From a virus, in the IMG/VR virus record IMGVR_UViG_3300035698_011778, positions 1 through 30,923 of that record: a DNA stretch of 30,923 nt; one strand, 5' to 3'. The notes under the pieces are model-generated. The model worked only from the letters and a program-made list of their open reading frames with translations, had not been told where the DNA came from and ran no database searches. This document shows, piece by piece, positions 21,720-29,415 of the stretch (positions are counted from its first letter, which is position 1; the number at the start of each line of letters is the position of its first letter). A program made the position numbers and the translations under genes.

Positions 21720-22409
21720 ATGAGAAATAATTTTAATTTATTGGTCACAGAAGCTAAGAAAAATCTTGAAGGTAATTCAGGAGATAATCTTGATGAACAA
21801 AGAAAACAAGTAGAAATTTTAAATCTAGAAAGAGCTCAATATGTTACTGATGCTATTGTTGCAGAGAATAATAGGCTTACTGAATCTAATAATAAAATAC
21901 AAGCAGATGTTTCAGCAGCAAAGAATCTAAAAGCAGAACTTGAGAAGGAATCAAAAGAATTAGAAGCTGATAATACACATAATAAAAAGATCCAATCAGA
22001 ACTTGACTCTAGTATTAGTGCAGGAGAGGCTATGTATAGTGATCTTATAGAAGAGAAAGAAAGAGAATCGCAGAGTTTAGAAGAGGAGATAGAGTTTAGG
22101 AAAGAATATTTATCTAAGAATAAAAGTCTAAAAATAGAGAATGAAAGTATCAAAAAAGAAATAGAGGTTAGTCTAATAATGGTAAAGGATAATTACAAAA
22201 AGGTTGGTGTTGCTACTGTTGAATTTGTTGAATTAAGTATTGAATTAGAAAAAAAGAGAGATGATTTAGAGAAAGAAAAAGAGGAATTAGCTGAAACTGT
22301 TAAAGCGTTTAATAAAAAGAAAAGTAATTTTAACCATGACATGAAAGTTTATGAGAGACGTATTAATAGGCATTATAAAATTTTAAATCGTAATCAAATA
22401 AAATTATGA
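21720..22409 (+). CDS. 229-aa coiled-coil protein
   Basis: Almost all helix with heptad-like charge patterns from about residue 20 to 220; no hydrophobic span. Stop is UGA inside the next start (ATGA, 22406-22409), so it is translationally coupled to the seven-repeat fibre and probably made in step with it. A rod or fibre chaperone, or a structural rod component, is plausible. No domain recognised. Confidence 0.55.
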   Translation: MRNNFNLLVTEAKKNLEGNSGDNLDEQRKQVEILNLERAQYVTDAIVAENNRLTESNNKIQADVSAAKNLKAELEKESKELEADNTHNKKIQSELDSSISAGEAMYSDLIEEKERESQSLEEEIEFRKEYLSKNKSLKIENESIKKEIEVSLIMVKDNYKKVGVATVEFVELSIELEKKRDDLEKEKEELAETVKAFNKKKSNFNHDMKVYERRINRHYKILNRNQIKL

Positions 22410-24637
22410 GTGCATTTTCTAATCCTGAAGATAACTACAGATTTACTATTCTTGAAGAAGACATGGTTGAGAATCTGTCAGCTGCTGGTATTACAACTGC
22501 TATAGATGATGATTCTATGGGTACAGCTTTAGCCACTAATGTTTCAAGTGCTGAATCAATTAAAGCTTATGTTGATGCTCATGCCTATAGTAGCGAAACT
22601 TCTATAGAGTTAGGAGAAAATATGACAGCAGAAGATTTAGTTAGGATAATTAATGATGGAGGGGCTAAAGCTAAGAAGATTGTGGAATCTAAAACTGCTT
22701 CTATTGGTACTGCTGTAGTATTTGAAAGTGCTTCTACAAGATATATTTCATCTTGTTATGATAGCACGAATGGAAAAGTTGTTATAGCTTACCAAGATGA
22801 TGCTAATTTTGATTATGGGACAGCAGTTGTCGGGACAGTTAGTGGTACAGCTATAAGTTTTGGAACAGTTGTAGTATTTGAAAGTGCTAATATTACTTAT
22901 ATCGATTGTTGTTTTGACAGTACAAATGGTAAAGTTGTTATAGCATATCAAGATGGTGGCAATGCTGCTAAAGGAACAGCGATAGTAGGAACTGTTAGTG
23001 GTACAGATATAAGTTTTGGTACTGCTGTAGTATTTGAAAATGCTACTACAAAAAATGTTTCATCTTGTTATGATAGCACGAATGGAAAAGTTGTTATAGC
23101 TTACCAAGATGATGATAATTCTGATTATGGGACAGCAGTTGTCGGGACAGTTAGTGGTACAGATATAAGTTTTGGTACTGCTGTAGTATTTGAGGCTGGA
23201 CATACTGATTTGATTGCACCTTCATTTGATAGTACAAATGATAAAGTTGTTATTGCGTATAGAGACCAAACCAATTCTCAATATGGAACAGCAGTTGTCG
23301 GGACAGTTAGTGGTACAGATATAAGTTTTGGTACTGCTGTAGTATTTGAAAGTGCTTCTACAAAATATGTTTCATCTTGTTATGATAGCACGAATGGAAA
23401 AGTTGTTATAGCTTACCAAGATGATGATAATTCTGATTATGGGACAGCAATAGTCGGAACAGTTTCAGGAACAGCTATAAGTTTTGGTACTGCTGTAGTA
23501 TTTGAGGCTGGAAAGACTGATTATATTGCATCTTCATTTGATAGTACATATGGTAAAGTTGTTATAGCATATCAAGATGGTGGCAATGATGGTAAAGGAA
23601 CAGCGATAGTAGGAACTGTTAGTGGTACAGATATAAGTTTTGGAAATAAAGGAGTATTTGAAAATGCTACTACAAATCATATTTCATCTTGTTATGATAG
23701 CACGAATGGAAAAGTTGTTATAGCATATCAAGATGGTGGTGAGTCTAACTATGGTACAGCGATAGTTTATCAACCAGCAGGTACAACCTATTATTATAAT
23801 GATTGTGTTGGGGTATTACAAGAAACAGGAACAAGCGGACAAAGTAAAAATGTAATGTTACTTGGAGGTATTTCAACAGCACATAGTGGAGAAACTCCTG
23901 GAACTAATGCTTACATACAAACAAACGGGAAAATAGGTACAACTGCAACTGATTATCCTTTAGGAGAGTTTGTTTCAGCTACAGAACTTGTATTAGCTGA
24001 AAAAACTAGAAGAATACTAGATGAAGATACTCTTACTTCTGATAGTAATACTGCATTAGCAACACAACAGAGTATTAAAGCTTATGTTGATGCTACAACT
24101 CTTCAAAAATCTTTTGATGTAGGACAAACTATTACTATCGCTGATACAGATAATCAAACACTACTTATTACACAAAGTGATACAACAAATAATCCCGATG
24201 CTGTACAGATAGTTAATGCAGGAACAGGTGATTCTTTATTTCTTGACCAGAATGGAATCGGTATAGCTCTTAATATAGATACAGAAGCAACAACAACAGA
24301 TGCAATAAATGTTGATGCTGATGCTATTACTACAGGAGTTTTAGCTAGACTAGCTTCTGATAGTGCCGATACTACAGCAAGAAATTTAGTAGAGATAATA
24401 AACGACAATACAGCAGCAGTTGGGACTACTCCTTTAATGATACAGCAAGACGCTGTAACAAGTACTAACTTTAAAAAATGTGCTACTTTTGCAGGATTTT
24501 CTATATGGATTTCAGATGGTACAACAGCAGAAGGAGCGTTAACAGGGGTTGAAGGAGATATATGTTTAAATGGTGGTACTGGTGCTGGTCAGACAGCTTT
24601 CTGTGATGCAGCAGGAACAAATTGGACAGATATGTAA
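22406..24637 (+). CDS. 743-aa fibre protein with seven-repeat propeller-like domain
   Basis: N-terminus (about 1-100) has a linker motif ATNVSSAESIKAYVDAH that recurs in the middle as ALATQQSIKAYVDAT. Residues about 100-455 are seven repeats of ~50 aa with the core 'SFGTAVVFExxxTxYISSCYDST' and 'NGKVVIAYQDxxNxxYGTAxVGTVSG'. Seven repeats of this length suggest a seven-bladed beta-propeller. The last ~110 residues (from about 630) match those of the fibre gene at 28298: 'IINDNTAAVxxTPLMIQQDA', 'VTSTNFKKxxTxxGxxIWxS', and a Cys-containing GDICLNG tip. Likely a tail or head fibre with a receptor-binding end. Confidence 0.7.
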   Translation: MSAFSNPEDNYRFTILEEDMVENLSAAGITTAIDDDSMGTALATNVSSAESIKAYVDAHAYSSETSIELGENMTAEDLVRIINDGGAKAKKIVESKTASIGTAVVFESASTRYISSCYDSTNGKVVIAYQDDANFDYGTAVVGTVSGTAISFGTVVVFESANITYIDCCFDSTNGKVVIAYQDGGNAAKGTAIVGTVSGTDISFGTAVVFENATTKNVSSCYDSTNGKVVIAYQDDDNSDYGTAVVGTVSGTDISFGTAVVFEAGHTDLIAPSFDSTNDKVVIAYRDQTNSQYGTAVVGTVSGTDISFGTAVVFESASTKYVSSCYDSTNGKVVIAYQDDDNSDYGTAIVGTVSGTAISFGTAVVFEAGKTDYIASSFDSTYGKVVIAYQDGGNDGKGTAIVGTVSGTDISFGNKGVFENATTNHISSCYDSTNGKVVIAYQDGGESNYGTAIVYQPAGTTYYYNDCVGVLQETGTSGQSKNVMLLGGISTAHSGETPGTNAYIQTNGKIGTTATDYPLGEFVSATELVLAEKTRRILDEDTLTSDSNTALATQQSIKAYVDATTLQKSFDVGQTITIADTDNQTLLITQSDTTNNPDAVQIVNAGTGDSLFLDQNGIGIALNIDTEATTTDAINVDADAITTGVLARLASDSADTTARNLVEIINDNTAAVGTTPLMIQQDAVTSTNFKKCATFAGFSIWISDGTTAEGALTGVEGDICLNGGTGAGQTAFCDAAGTNWTDM
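22704..23775 (+). repeat. Seven imperfect ~150-base coding repeats
   Basis: Repeat units start near 22704, 22858, 23016, 23175, 23325, 23484 and 23637. Some adjacent segments are almost identical in DNA (for example GATAGCACGAATGGAAAAGT recurs at least four times), so recent expansion or gene conversion is likely. Confidence 0.85.
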
Positions 24638-24702
24638 TATTTAATAAATTTAAAGATTAATATAAGGATCATAAAATAATAATATAATTTAACATTCATA
24701 TA

Positions 24703-24918
24703 ATGGAAATTCATATTTTGCAAACTCTAGAAGCAATCGGTATGCCAGTAGGAATAGCTGCACTATGGATGTTTGTATATTTTAATAGTAAGAATCATAA
24801 AGAAGAACGAGCTGAGTGGAGAAATGAAAACCATAGACTTACACAAGTTATAATTGAAAGTATAAATAAAAACACTAAAATATTATCAGAGTTATCTACT
24901 TTAATAAAAAAAAAATAA
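24703..24918 (+). CDS. Holin-like protein (BhlA/UviB type)
   Basis: 71 aa: a short N-terminus (MEIHILQTLEAIG), one hydrophobic span at about 13-28 (GMPVGIAALWMFVYF), then a charged helical tail (NHKEERAEWRNENHRLTQVI, through LSTLIKKK). This layout, one N-terminal span and a long charged cytoplasmic coil, matches the small BhlA/UviB holin-like family. In those phages it acts with an endolysin; here the M23 peptidase is on the other strand at the left end. A membrane tether for virion assembly is an alternative. Leader TAATTTAACATTCATATA is the usual type. Confidence 0.5.
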   Translation: MEIHILQTLEAIGMPVGIAALWMFVYFNSKNHKEERAEWRNENHRLTQVIIESINKNTKILSELSTLIKKK

Positions 24919-24950
24919 GTTAAATGTTACTTTAATAAAATAGCGGGATT

Positions 24951-24994
24951 CCTTCTTAAAAGCTTAGAAGGAGTTTGGCGGTAATTCTCCTTCT
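24951..24994 (+). other. Two mutually exclusive hairpins after the holin-like gene
   Basis: AGAAGGAG (24966-24973) can pair its first six bases with CCTTCT (24951-24956) upstream, or all eight with CTCCTTCT (24987-24994) downstream. Only one pairing can exist at a time, an attenuator-like layout. No T-run follows on this strand (A-run at 25002-25009); the minus strand would have the T-run. Confidence 0.5.
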
Positions 24995-25042
24995 TTGCTT
25001 TAAAAAAAACCGTCACATTTATTATTTTTTAATTTCATTATT

Positions 25043-25570
25043 ATGAAACTACGAAAAATCGCCGATCAAATTTCTTTTGATCAAAACAGACCTACCTTGT
25101 TCCAATTGCTTGTAAATGCAAAAGGAATACCAATGGCAACTTCTTTCAAGATCGGTAAAGTCCATAAGAAAATGACAGAAGAAGTTGATGCTTATATTAA
25201 GCTTAGGAATGAGAAAATAGAAGAGTTAGGAGAAACAGTCTTTTTTGAAGATGTTTATTTTGACAAAAAAGGTAAAGAGATCAAAGACAAAGAAAAAGCA
25301 ATACATACAGGGAAAAGAGAGGTTACAGACGAAGAAAAACAAAAAGGTCTACAGCCTACAACAAGAGTAAAGAAAGAAAACGAAGAAAAATTCTTTGCTG
25401 AAGAGAAAGAACTATTAGAAAAAGATATAGATATTAATATGCCAGTTATTAAAGCGGAAGAATTAGGAGAACCTATCCTGGAGTTAAAAGATGAATCTAA
25501 AGGTGGAGAGATGAAAAAAATTGAACTTACACCTATACAAATTTCTTCATTAGATTGGCTCATAAGTTAA
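25043..25570 (+). CDS. Hypothetical 175-aa phage protein (DUF1617-like?)
   Basis: N-terminus MKLRKIADQISFDQNRPTLF followed by a helix with FKIGKVHKKMTEEVDAYIKL (about 36-55) and ERN/K-rich coil; the middle is Lys/Glu-rich and the C-terminus ends with KIELTPIQISSLDWLIS. The layout (start with a helix-hairpin of the family 'A...I.K....E...Y...R') resembles small phage proteins placed in DUF1617, but I am not sure. Located just before the adaptor gene. Function unknown. Confidence 0.5.
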   Translation: MKLRKIADQISFDQNRPTLFQLLVNAKGIPMATSFKIGKVHKKMTEEVDAYIKLRNEKIEELGETVFFEDVYFDKKGKEIKDKEKAIHTGKREVTDEEKQKGLQPTTRVKKENEEKFFAEEKELLEKDIDINMPVIKAEELGEPILELKDESKGGEMKKIELTPIQISSLDWLIS

Positions 25571-25579
25571 ATTATTGAT

Positions 25580-25601
25580 TCTGCTCTTTACGGAGGGCAG
25601 A
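25580..25601 (+). other. Short hairpin before the adaptor gene
   Basis: TCTGCTCT (25580-25587) and AGGGCAGA (25594-25601) pair over 8 positions with one wobble, around a 6-base loop TTACGG. It lies in the 54-base gap between genes and, like the hairpins at 20773 and 15751, has no adjacent T-run. Confidence 0.5.
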
Positions 25602-25624
25602 GATGAACAATTTAATTATATATC

Positions 25625-26656
25625 ATGGCTTCAACCGTTGGAACAATTATACCTGCTTACCTTTTAGGGAATACTAGTGCTGAATCAACAGTAGCTACTT
25701 GGGCAGCTGTTACAGATGGTAGTTTTACAATATCAGTAGACGGAACAGAAGTAGATGTCACAGGATTAGATTTCTCTTCTTCTGCTACAATGAGTGCAAT
25801 CGCAACTGTTATTCAGACAGCATTGCAGACAGCTACAGGAAATAGTGATACTGTAGCTTATAGCTCAACGCTGAACAGGTTTAAAATCTCTAGTGTAAAT
25901 GATACTTATCCTGTTGTCATTAGTGCAGTATCGGTAGCTACAGCGACAGGTAGCGGTACTGATGTAAGTGGGGCTACTACTACGACCTCTAATTACATGG
26001 ATTGTAACAATGCACGTACTTGTCCTTATGAGGTTGTACTAGATTTAGCTGATATGTTAGATAATGTTAAAGCTATAGTAGATGATTCTAGTATTGATAC
26101 TAATACTTTTTATAATGATATAAATGAGTGTTATAAGATAGTTTTAGAGAAAGTGTATGATTATGATCCTAACTGGAATCTTGATTACATGAATATAGAT
26201 CTTAAAGCTGATTATAATGTTTATGATATTCCTTCTAATTGTCAGACAATAGAGAGAGTGTTTTATTATGCTAGTTCAACAAGTGATACTATGACCAATA
26301 TCCCTATGACAGAATTTGATGAAAAGATAGAGAAAACAGAGTTAAGATGGTATAGAGCAGGTAAACAGATAGTGTTTAGAGATAATACTTCTGATATAGA
26401 TGATATCAAGATATATTTCAGACCTAAACCAATACAGTTACTTGCTGCTACTTATCCTCTTTTACCAGACAATGATTACCATTACTTGTTTGTATATTAT
26501 GGTACTTATAAGTATTTCTATAAAGAAAACCTAGAAACTGATTGGAGAATATATAAAGAACTATTTGATGATGGACTTAGAAAGATGCTTAGTGATTTAG
26601 AGACAGTAAGTGAACCTATGACAGCAAGAATAAGTTATGAAATCGGACTACCTTAA
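25625..26656 (+). CDS. Head-tail adaptor with an N-terminal DUF3383-like beta module
   Basis: Residues about 25-115 contain GSFTISVDGTEVDVTGLDFS, ATVIQTALQTATG, and YSSTLNRFKISS. This layout is familiar from DUF3383-type tail proteins. Residues about 140-343 are a helical domain (DLADMLDNVKAIVDDSS, FYNDINECYKIVLEKVYDYD, WYRAGKQIVFRDNT, IYFRPKPIQLL, YHYLFVYYGTYKYFYKENL) that resembles gp4-like adaptor (head completion) proteins. So it appears to be a fusion: an adaptor with an added decoration or fibre-attachment module. It sits immediately before the gp10-like protein, as in P22-like phages. Confidence 0.6.
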   Translation: MASTVGTIIPAYLLGNTSAESTVATWAAVTDGSFTISVDGTEVDVTGLDFSSSATMSAIATVIQTALQTATGNSDTVAYSSTLNRFKISSVNDTYPVVISAVSVATATGSGTDVSGATTTTSNYMDCNNARTCPYEVVLDLADMLDNVKAIVDDSSIDTNTFYNDINECYKIVLEKVYDYDPNWNLDYMNIDLKADYNVYDIPSNCQTIERVFYYASSTSDTMTNIPMTEFDEKIEKTELRWYRAGKQIVFRDNTSDIDDIKIYFRPKPIQLLAATYPLLPDNDYHYLFVYYGTYKYFYKENLETDWRIYKELFDDGLRKMLSDLETVSEPMTARISYEIGLP

Positions 26657-26665
26657 CCTTTCTTT

Positions 26666-28288
26666 ATGAAAAACTTCAACATATCAAAGTTCATGGGGGT
26701 AAACAAAGCTGATAACCCACAAGATTTAAAACCTTACGAATGTACGGATTTACAGAATGTCCGAATAACTAAAGAAAAGATATTAAAACGTGTTGGTACA
26801 ACACTTATAGGTACTATAGGTGCAGGTAATGTTCGTAATATGCAATCTGTTAGAGGTATAATGACAGCTACTTTAGGTACTGTAGTAAGATCATTATCAG
26901 GTAGTACATGGTCTGATATTCTTACTGGTATACATGCAACACGGAATACAAAGTTCATAGAGTTTCCTGTAGCTGTAGCTAAAGGTACACCAGTTACAGC
27001 CACTATAACTGATATAACTAATAATGGGTTAACAGTAACAGCTAGTGGAGCTTCATGGACAGATAATGATTATGTAGGTGATATATTCAGAACTTCAGGA
27101 CAAACTAATGGTGCAAAACAATATAGACGGATAGTCCTTAATGATGCTACTACTTTAACTCTTGCTGAACCTTTGAATATACATACTGATGCTAGTAATA
27201 GTTTGTACATAGAAAATCCAACAGATGGTACATTTTTCTTTAATGGTGGAACACCCCAAAAAACAACAGCAGCAGCTTTAAATAGTTGGACTAACTTTGA
27301 AGAAACTGGTTATACTTTCCAATACGCTACAGTTTATAAGAATAGAGTTATCGGTGTAAAAGCGAGTAGTCATACTGTTTATGTATCACCTCTATTAACT
27401 GGTGAAGATTTCCCTTATGAGTATGAGATAGCAGCTGGTACTAAATCATATATAACAGGTATAGATGTATTTGGAGATCAGTTATTGATACAGAAGGGAG
27501 ATGATGGTGTTTGGATAGGTGTAGCTGATGATACTTCTAGTTCAGGTAGTGTATTTAGCTTTGCTAAAAGAACAGAGGCTAACGGTGCTTTAAAACAAGA
27601 AAGTGTCTCTATAGGAGAGAATATAATGTTTTATGTTTCTACACGTGGTATAGAATGGTTTAATCCTTTAGAGACTAACGAACTTGAAGGACATCTAGCT
27701 TTAAGTGATTATAAAGTACCAGAATTAAGAGGTGTAAGTACTAATAATGCAGCAGTAGGTATAACATTTGATGCTAAATATTATTGTGCTATTAATTCTA
27801 AGGTATATATATTTGATATAGCTAGGTATTTACAATTACTACAAGCAGGCGTAAAAGATCCTTATGTGTTCCTTATAGATGATGGTTATACACCTTTAAG
27901 CTTTGCTGAATTAAGTGGTGATCTATATATAGGTGCAGCTAGTAAAGTTTATAAGTTTACTGGTACTACTGATAATACTACAGCTATAACAAGTTATTGG
28001 GAGAAAGACGGTATTATATTAAAAGATCCAGCAAGGATGAAAGTATTAAGATTAGTATCATGTGTACATAGTGGAGGAGCTGCTTCTGATAAACTTACTA
28101 TTACAGCTTCAACAGAGAAAGAAACAAATACTCTTGACACTATAACTTTTGTTGAAGATCACGAAGCGATTAGTGGAAATAGAAGTAAAGGAAAAAATCA
28201 TAAACTTAAATTTGATATAACAAGTATAGGTACAGGTAGTTTAGAGAATGCTGATTTGTTTTTTGAGATAGGTAAAATAGTTAAATAA
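26666..28288 (+). CDS. P22 gp10-like stabilisation protein, beta-propeller type
   Basis: 540 aa, starts MKNFNISKFMGVNKADNPQD with a pattern NVRITKEKILKRVGT that is typical of gp10-like hub proteins, in which a short N-terminal segment lists output-site residues. The rest is a beta-rich protein with repeating aromatic and Gly strands (IDVFGDQLLIQKGDDGVWIG, GIEWFNPLETN, YYCAINSKVYIFDI, SELSGDLYIGAASKVYKFTG), as expected of a beta-propeller. P22 gp10 is 472 aa. It plugs the portal/adaptor and binds tail proteins. The start follows the adaptor gene by 9 bases. Confidence 0.6.
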   Translation: MKNFNISKFMGVNKADNPQDLKPYECTDLQNVRITKEKILKRVGTTLIGTIGAGNVRNMQSVRGIMTATLGTVVRSLSGSTWSDILTGIHATRNTKFIEFPVAVAKGTPVTATITDITNNGLTVTASGASWTDNDYVGDIFRTSGQTNGAKQYRRIVLNDATTLTLAEPLNIHTDASNSLYIENPTDGTFFFNGGTPQKTTAAALNSWTNFEETGYTFQYATVYKNRVIGVKASSHTVYVSPLLTGEDFPYEYEIAAGTKSYITGIDVFGDQLLIQKGDDGVWIGVADDTSSSGSVFSFAKRTEANGALKQESVSIGENIMFYVSTRGIEWFNPLETNELEGHLALSDYKVPELRGVSTNNAAVGITFDAKYYCAINSKVYIFDIARYLQLLQAGVKDPYVFLIDDGYTPLSFAELSGDLYIGAASKVYKFTGTTDNTTAITSYWEKDGIILKDPARMKVLRLVSCVHSGGAASDKLTITASTEKETNTLDTITFVEDHEAISGNRSKGKNHKLKFDITSIGTGSLENADLFFEIGKIVK

Positions 28289-28297
28289 TTTATATAT

Positions 28298-29380
28298 ATG
28301 GCAGAAGACTTAACACGAAAGGTTTCAAGATTAGAAAGACAGTTAAACACTGTTTCTCAAAGTACTTCATATTCTGGTGGCTTTCCTCCTAATCCTTCAC
28401 CGTGGCAACAACATACTGATATGAAAGAAAGTGCAGCTTATCAATTTAATCCTGTTACTAAAGTATGGGAATCTTTTGATATAGTTGTAACTAATGATAG
28501 AGCAATACGATCAGGACAGACAGTTTATAATACAGGTACTGGTTTCTGGTTAGGTAACGATGATGGTACACCTAAATTCTCTATAGGTAATGGTATATCT
28601 GATTTAACATGGAATGGTACAATATTAACTATTACAGGAGCTATCAACGCAACTACGTTTGCCTTTGGGAATCCTTTGGTAGCAGTTTTAAGTTGGGGTA
28701 GTACTGGATTGCTTGTTACTGGTAGTTCTACTGGTGATACTATAACAATTGATCAGAACGCAAACGGTACAGCTTTAAATATAGATAGAGATATTACAAA
28801 TGTAAATGCAGCTAACTCTAATTGTGTAACAATAACAGATACGACTGTAATTACTGATATGTCAACTGATGCTAAAAGTGGCACGACTTTGTCAATTACA
28901 AGTGGAGTAATTGAAACACTTGGGACAATAACTGATACAAGTAAGGTTTTAACACTTACACAATCTCATGCTGATTGTACTGGTAATTGTGTTTATATTA
29001 ATAATGATGCGACCGCTTCTATAACTCTTAATATTGATTCAGAAAATACTACTACTGATACTATTAATGCTCAAGTAGATGCTATTACAACAGGTTCTAT
29101 AGCAAGATTTTATTCTGATAGTGCCGAGACAGGTACAAGAGACTTAATAAAAATAATAAACGATAATACAGCAGCAGTAAATGTTACTCCATTAATGATA
29201 CAACAGGATGCAGTAACAAGTACTAACTTTAAGAAAGTAATAACAGCAGGAGGAGTTACTATATGGACATCTGATGGTACAACACCTAATGGTAATCTAT
29301 CAGGTACAGCAGGAGATATATGTTTGAATGGAGCTGGTAGTGCTATATTTTTCTGTACTGGCACGACAAGTTGGACTTAA
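28298..29380 (+). CDS. Tail fibre sharing its C-terminal tip with the 743-aa fibre
   Basis: 360 aa. N-terminus is a short coiled coil (LTRKVSRLERQLNTV), then a virion linker region (FWLGNDDGTPKFSIGNGISD, LTWNGTILTITGAINATTF) familiar from structural fibre proteins. Beta-repeat shaft from about 110 to 235. The C-terminal ~110 aa are homologous to those of the fibre at 22406: TTTDTINAQVDAITTGS, IINDNTAAVNVTPLMIQQDA, VTSTNFKKVITAGGVTIWTS, then GDICLNG with paired cysteines and TTSWT at the end. It probably forms a trimeric receptor-binding tip. Confidence 0.65.
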   Translation: MAEDLTRKVSRLERQLNTVSQSTSYSGGFPPNPSPWQQHTDMKESAAYQFNPVTKVWESFDIVVTNDRAIRSGQTVYNTGTGFWLGNDDGTPKFSIGNGISDLTWNGTILTITGAINATTFAFGNPLVAVLSWGSTGLLVTGSSTGDTITIDQNANGTALNIDRDITNVNAANSNCVTITDTTVITDMSTDAKSGTTLSITSGVIETLGTITDTSKVLTLTQSHADCTGNCVYINNDATASITLNIDSENTTTDTINAQVDAITTGSIARFYSDSAETGTRDLIKIINDNTAAVNVTPLMIQQDAVTSTNFKKVITAGGVTIWTSDGTTPNGNLSGTAGDICLNGAGSAIFFCTGTTSWT

Positions 29381-29415
29381 GTCAATTAAATAAATAATCA
29401 ATTAATCTTATAATA

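Noticed and set aside
22704-23775. Possible CRISPR-like array because of regularly spaced repeats
   Set aside because: Repeats and the sequence between them are one continuous reading frame with ~50-codon periodicity; there are no spacers.
25255-25563. Minus-strand 102-aa frame
   Set aside because: Antisense shadow of the Lys/Glu-rich 175-aa gene; no leader.
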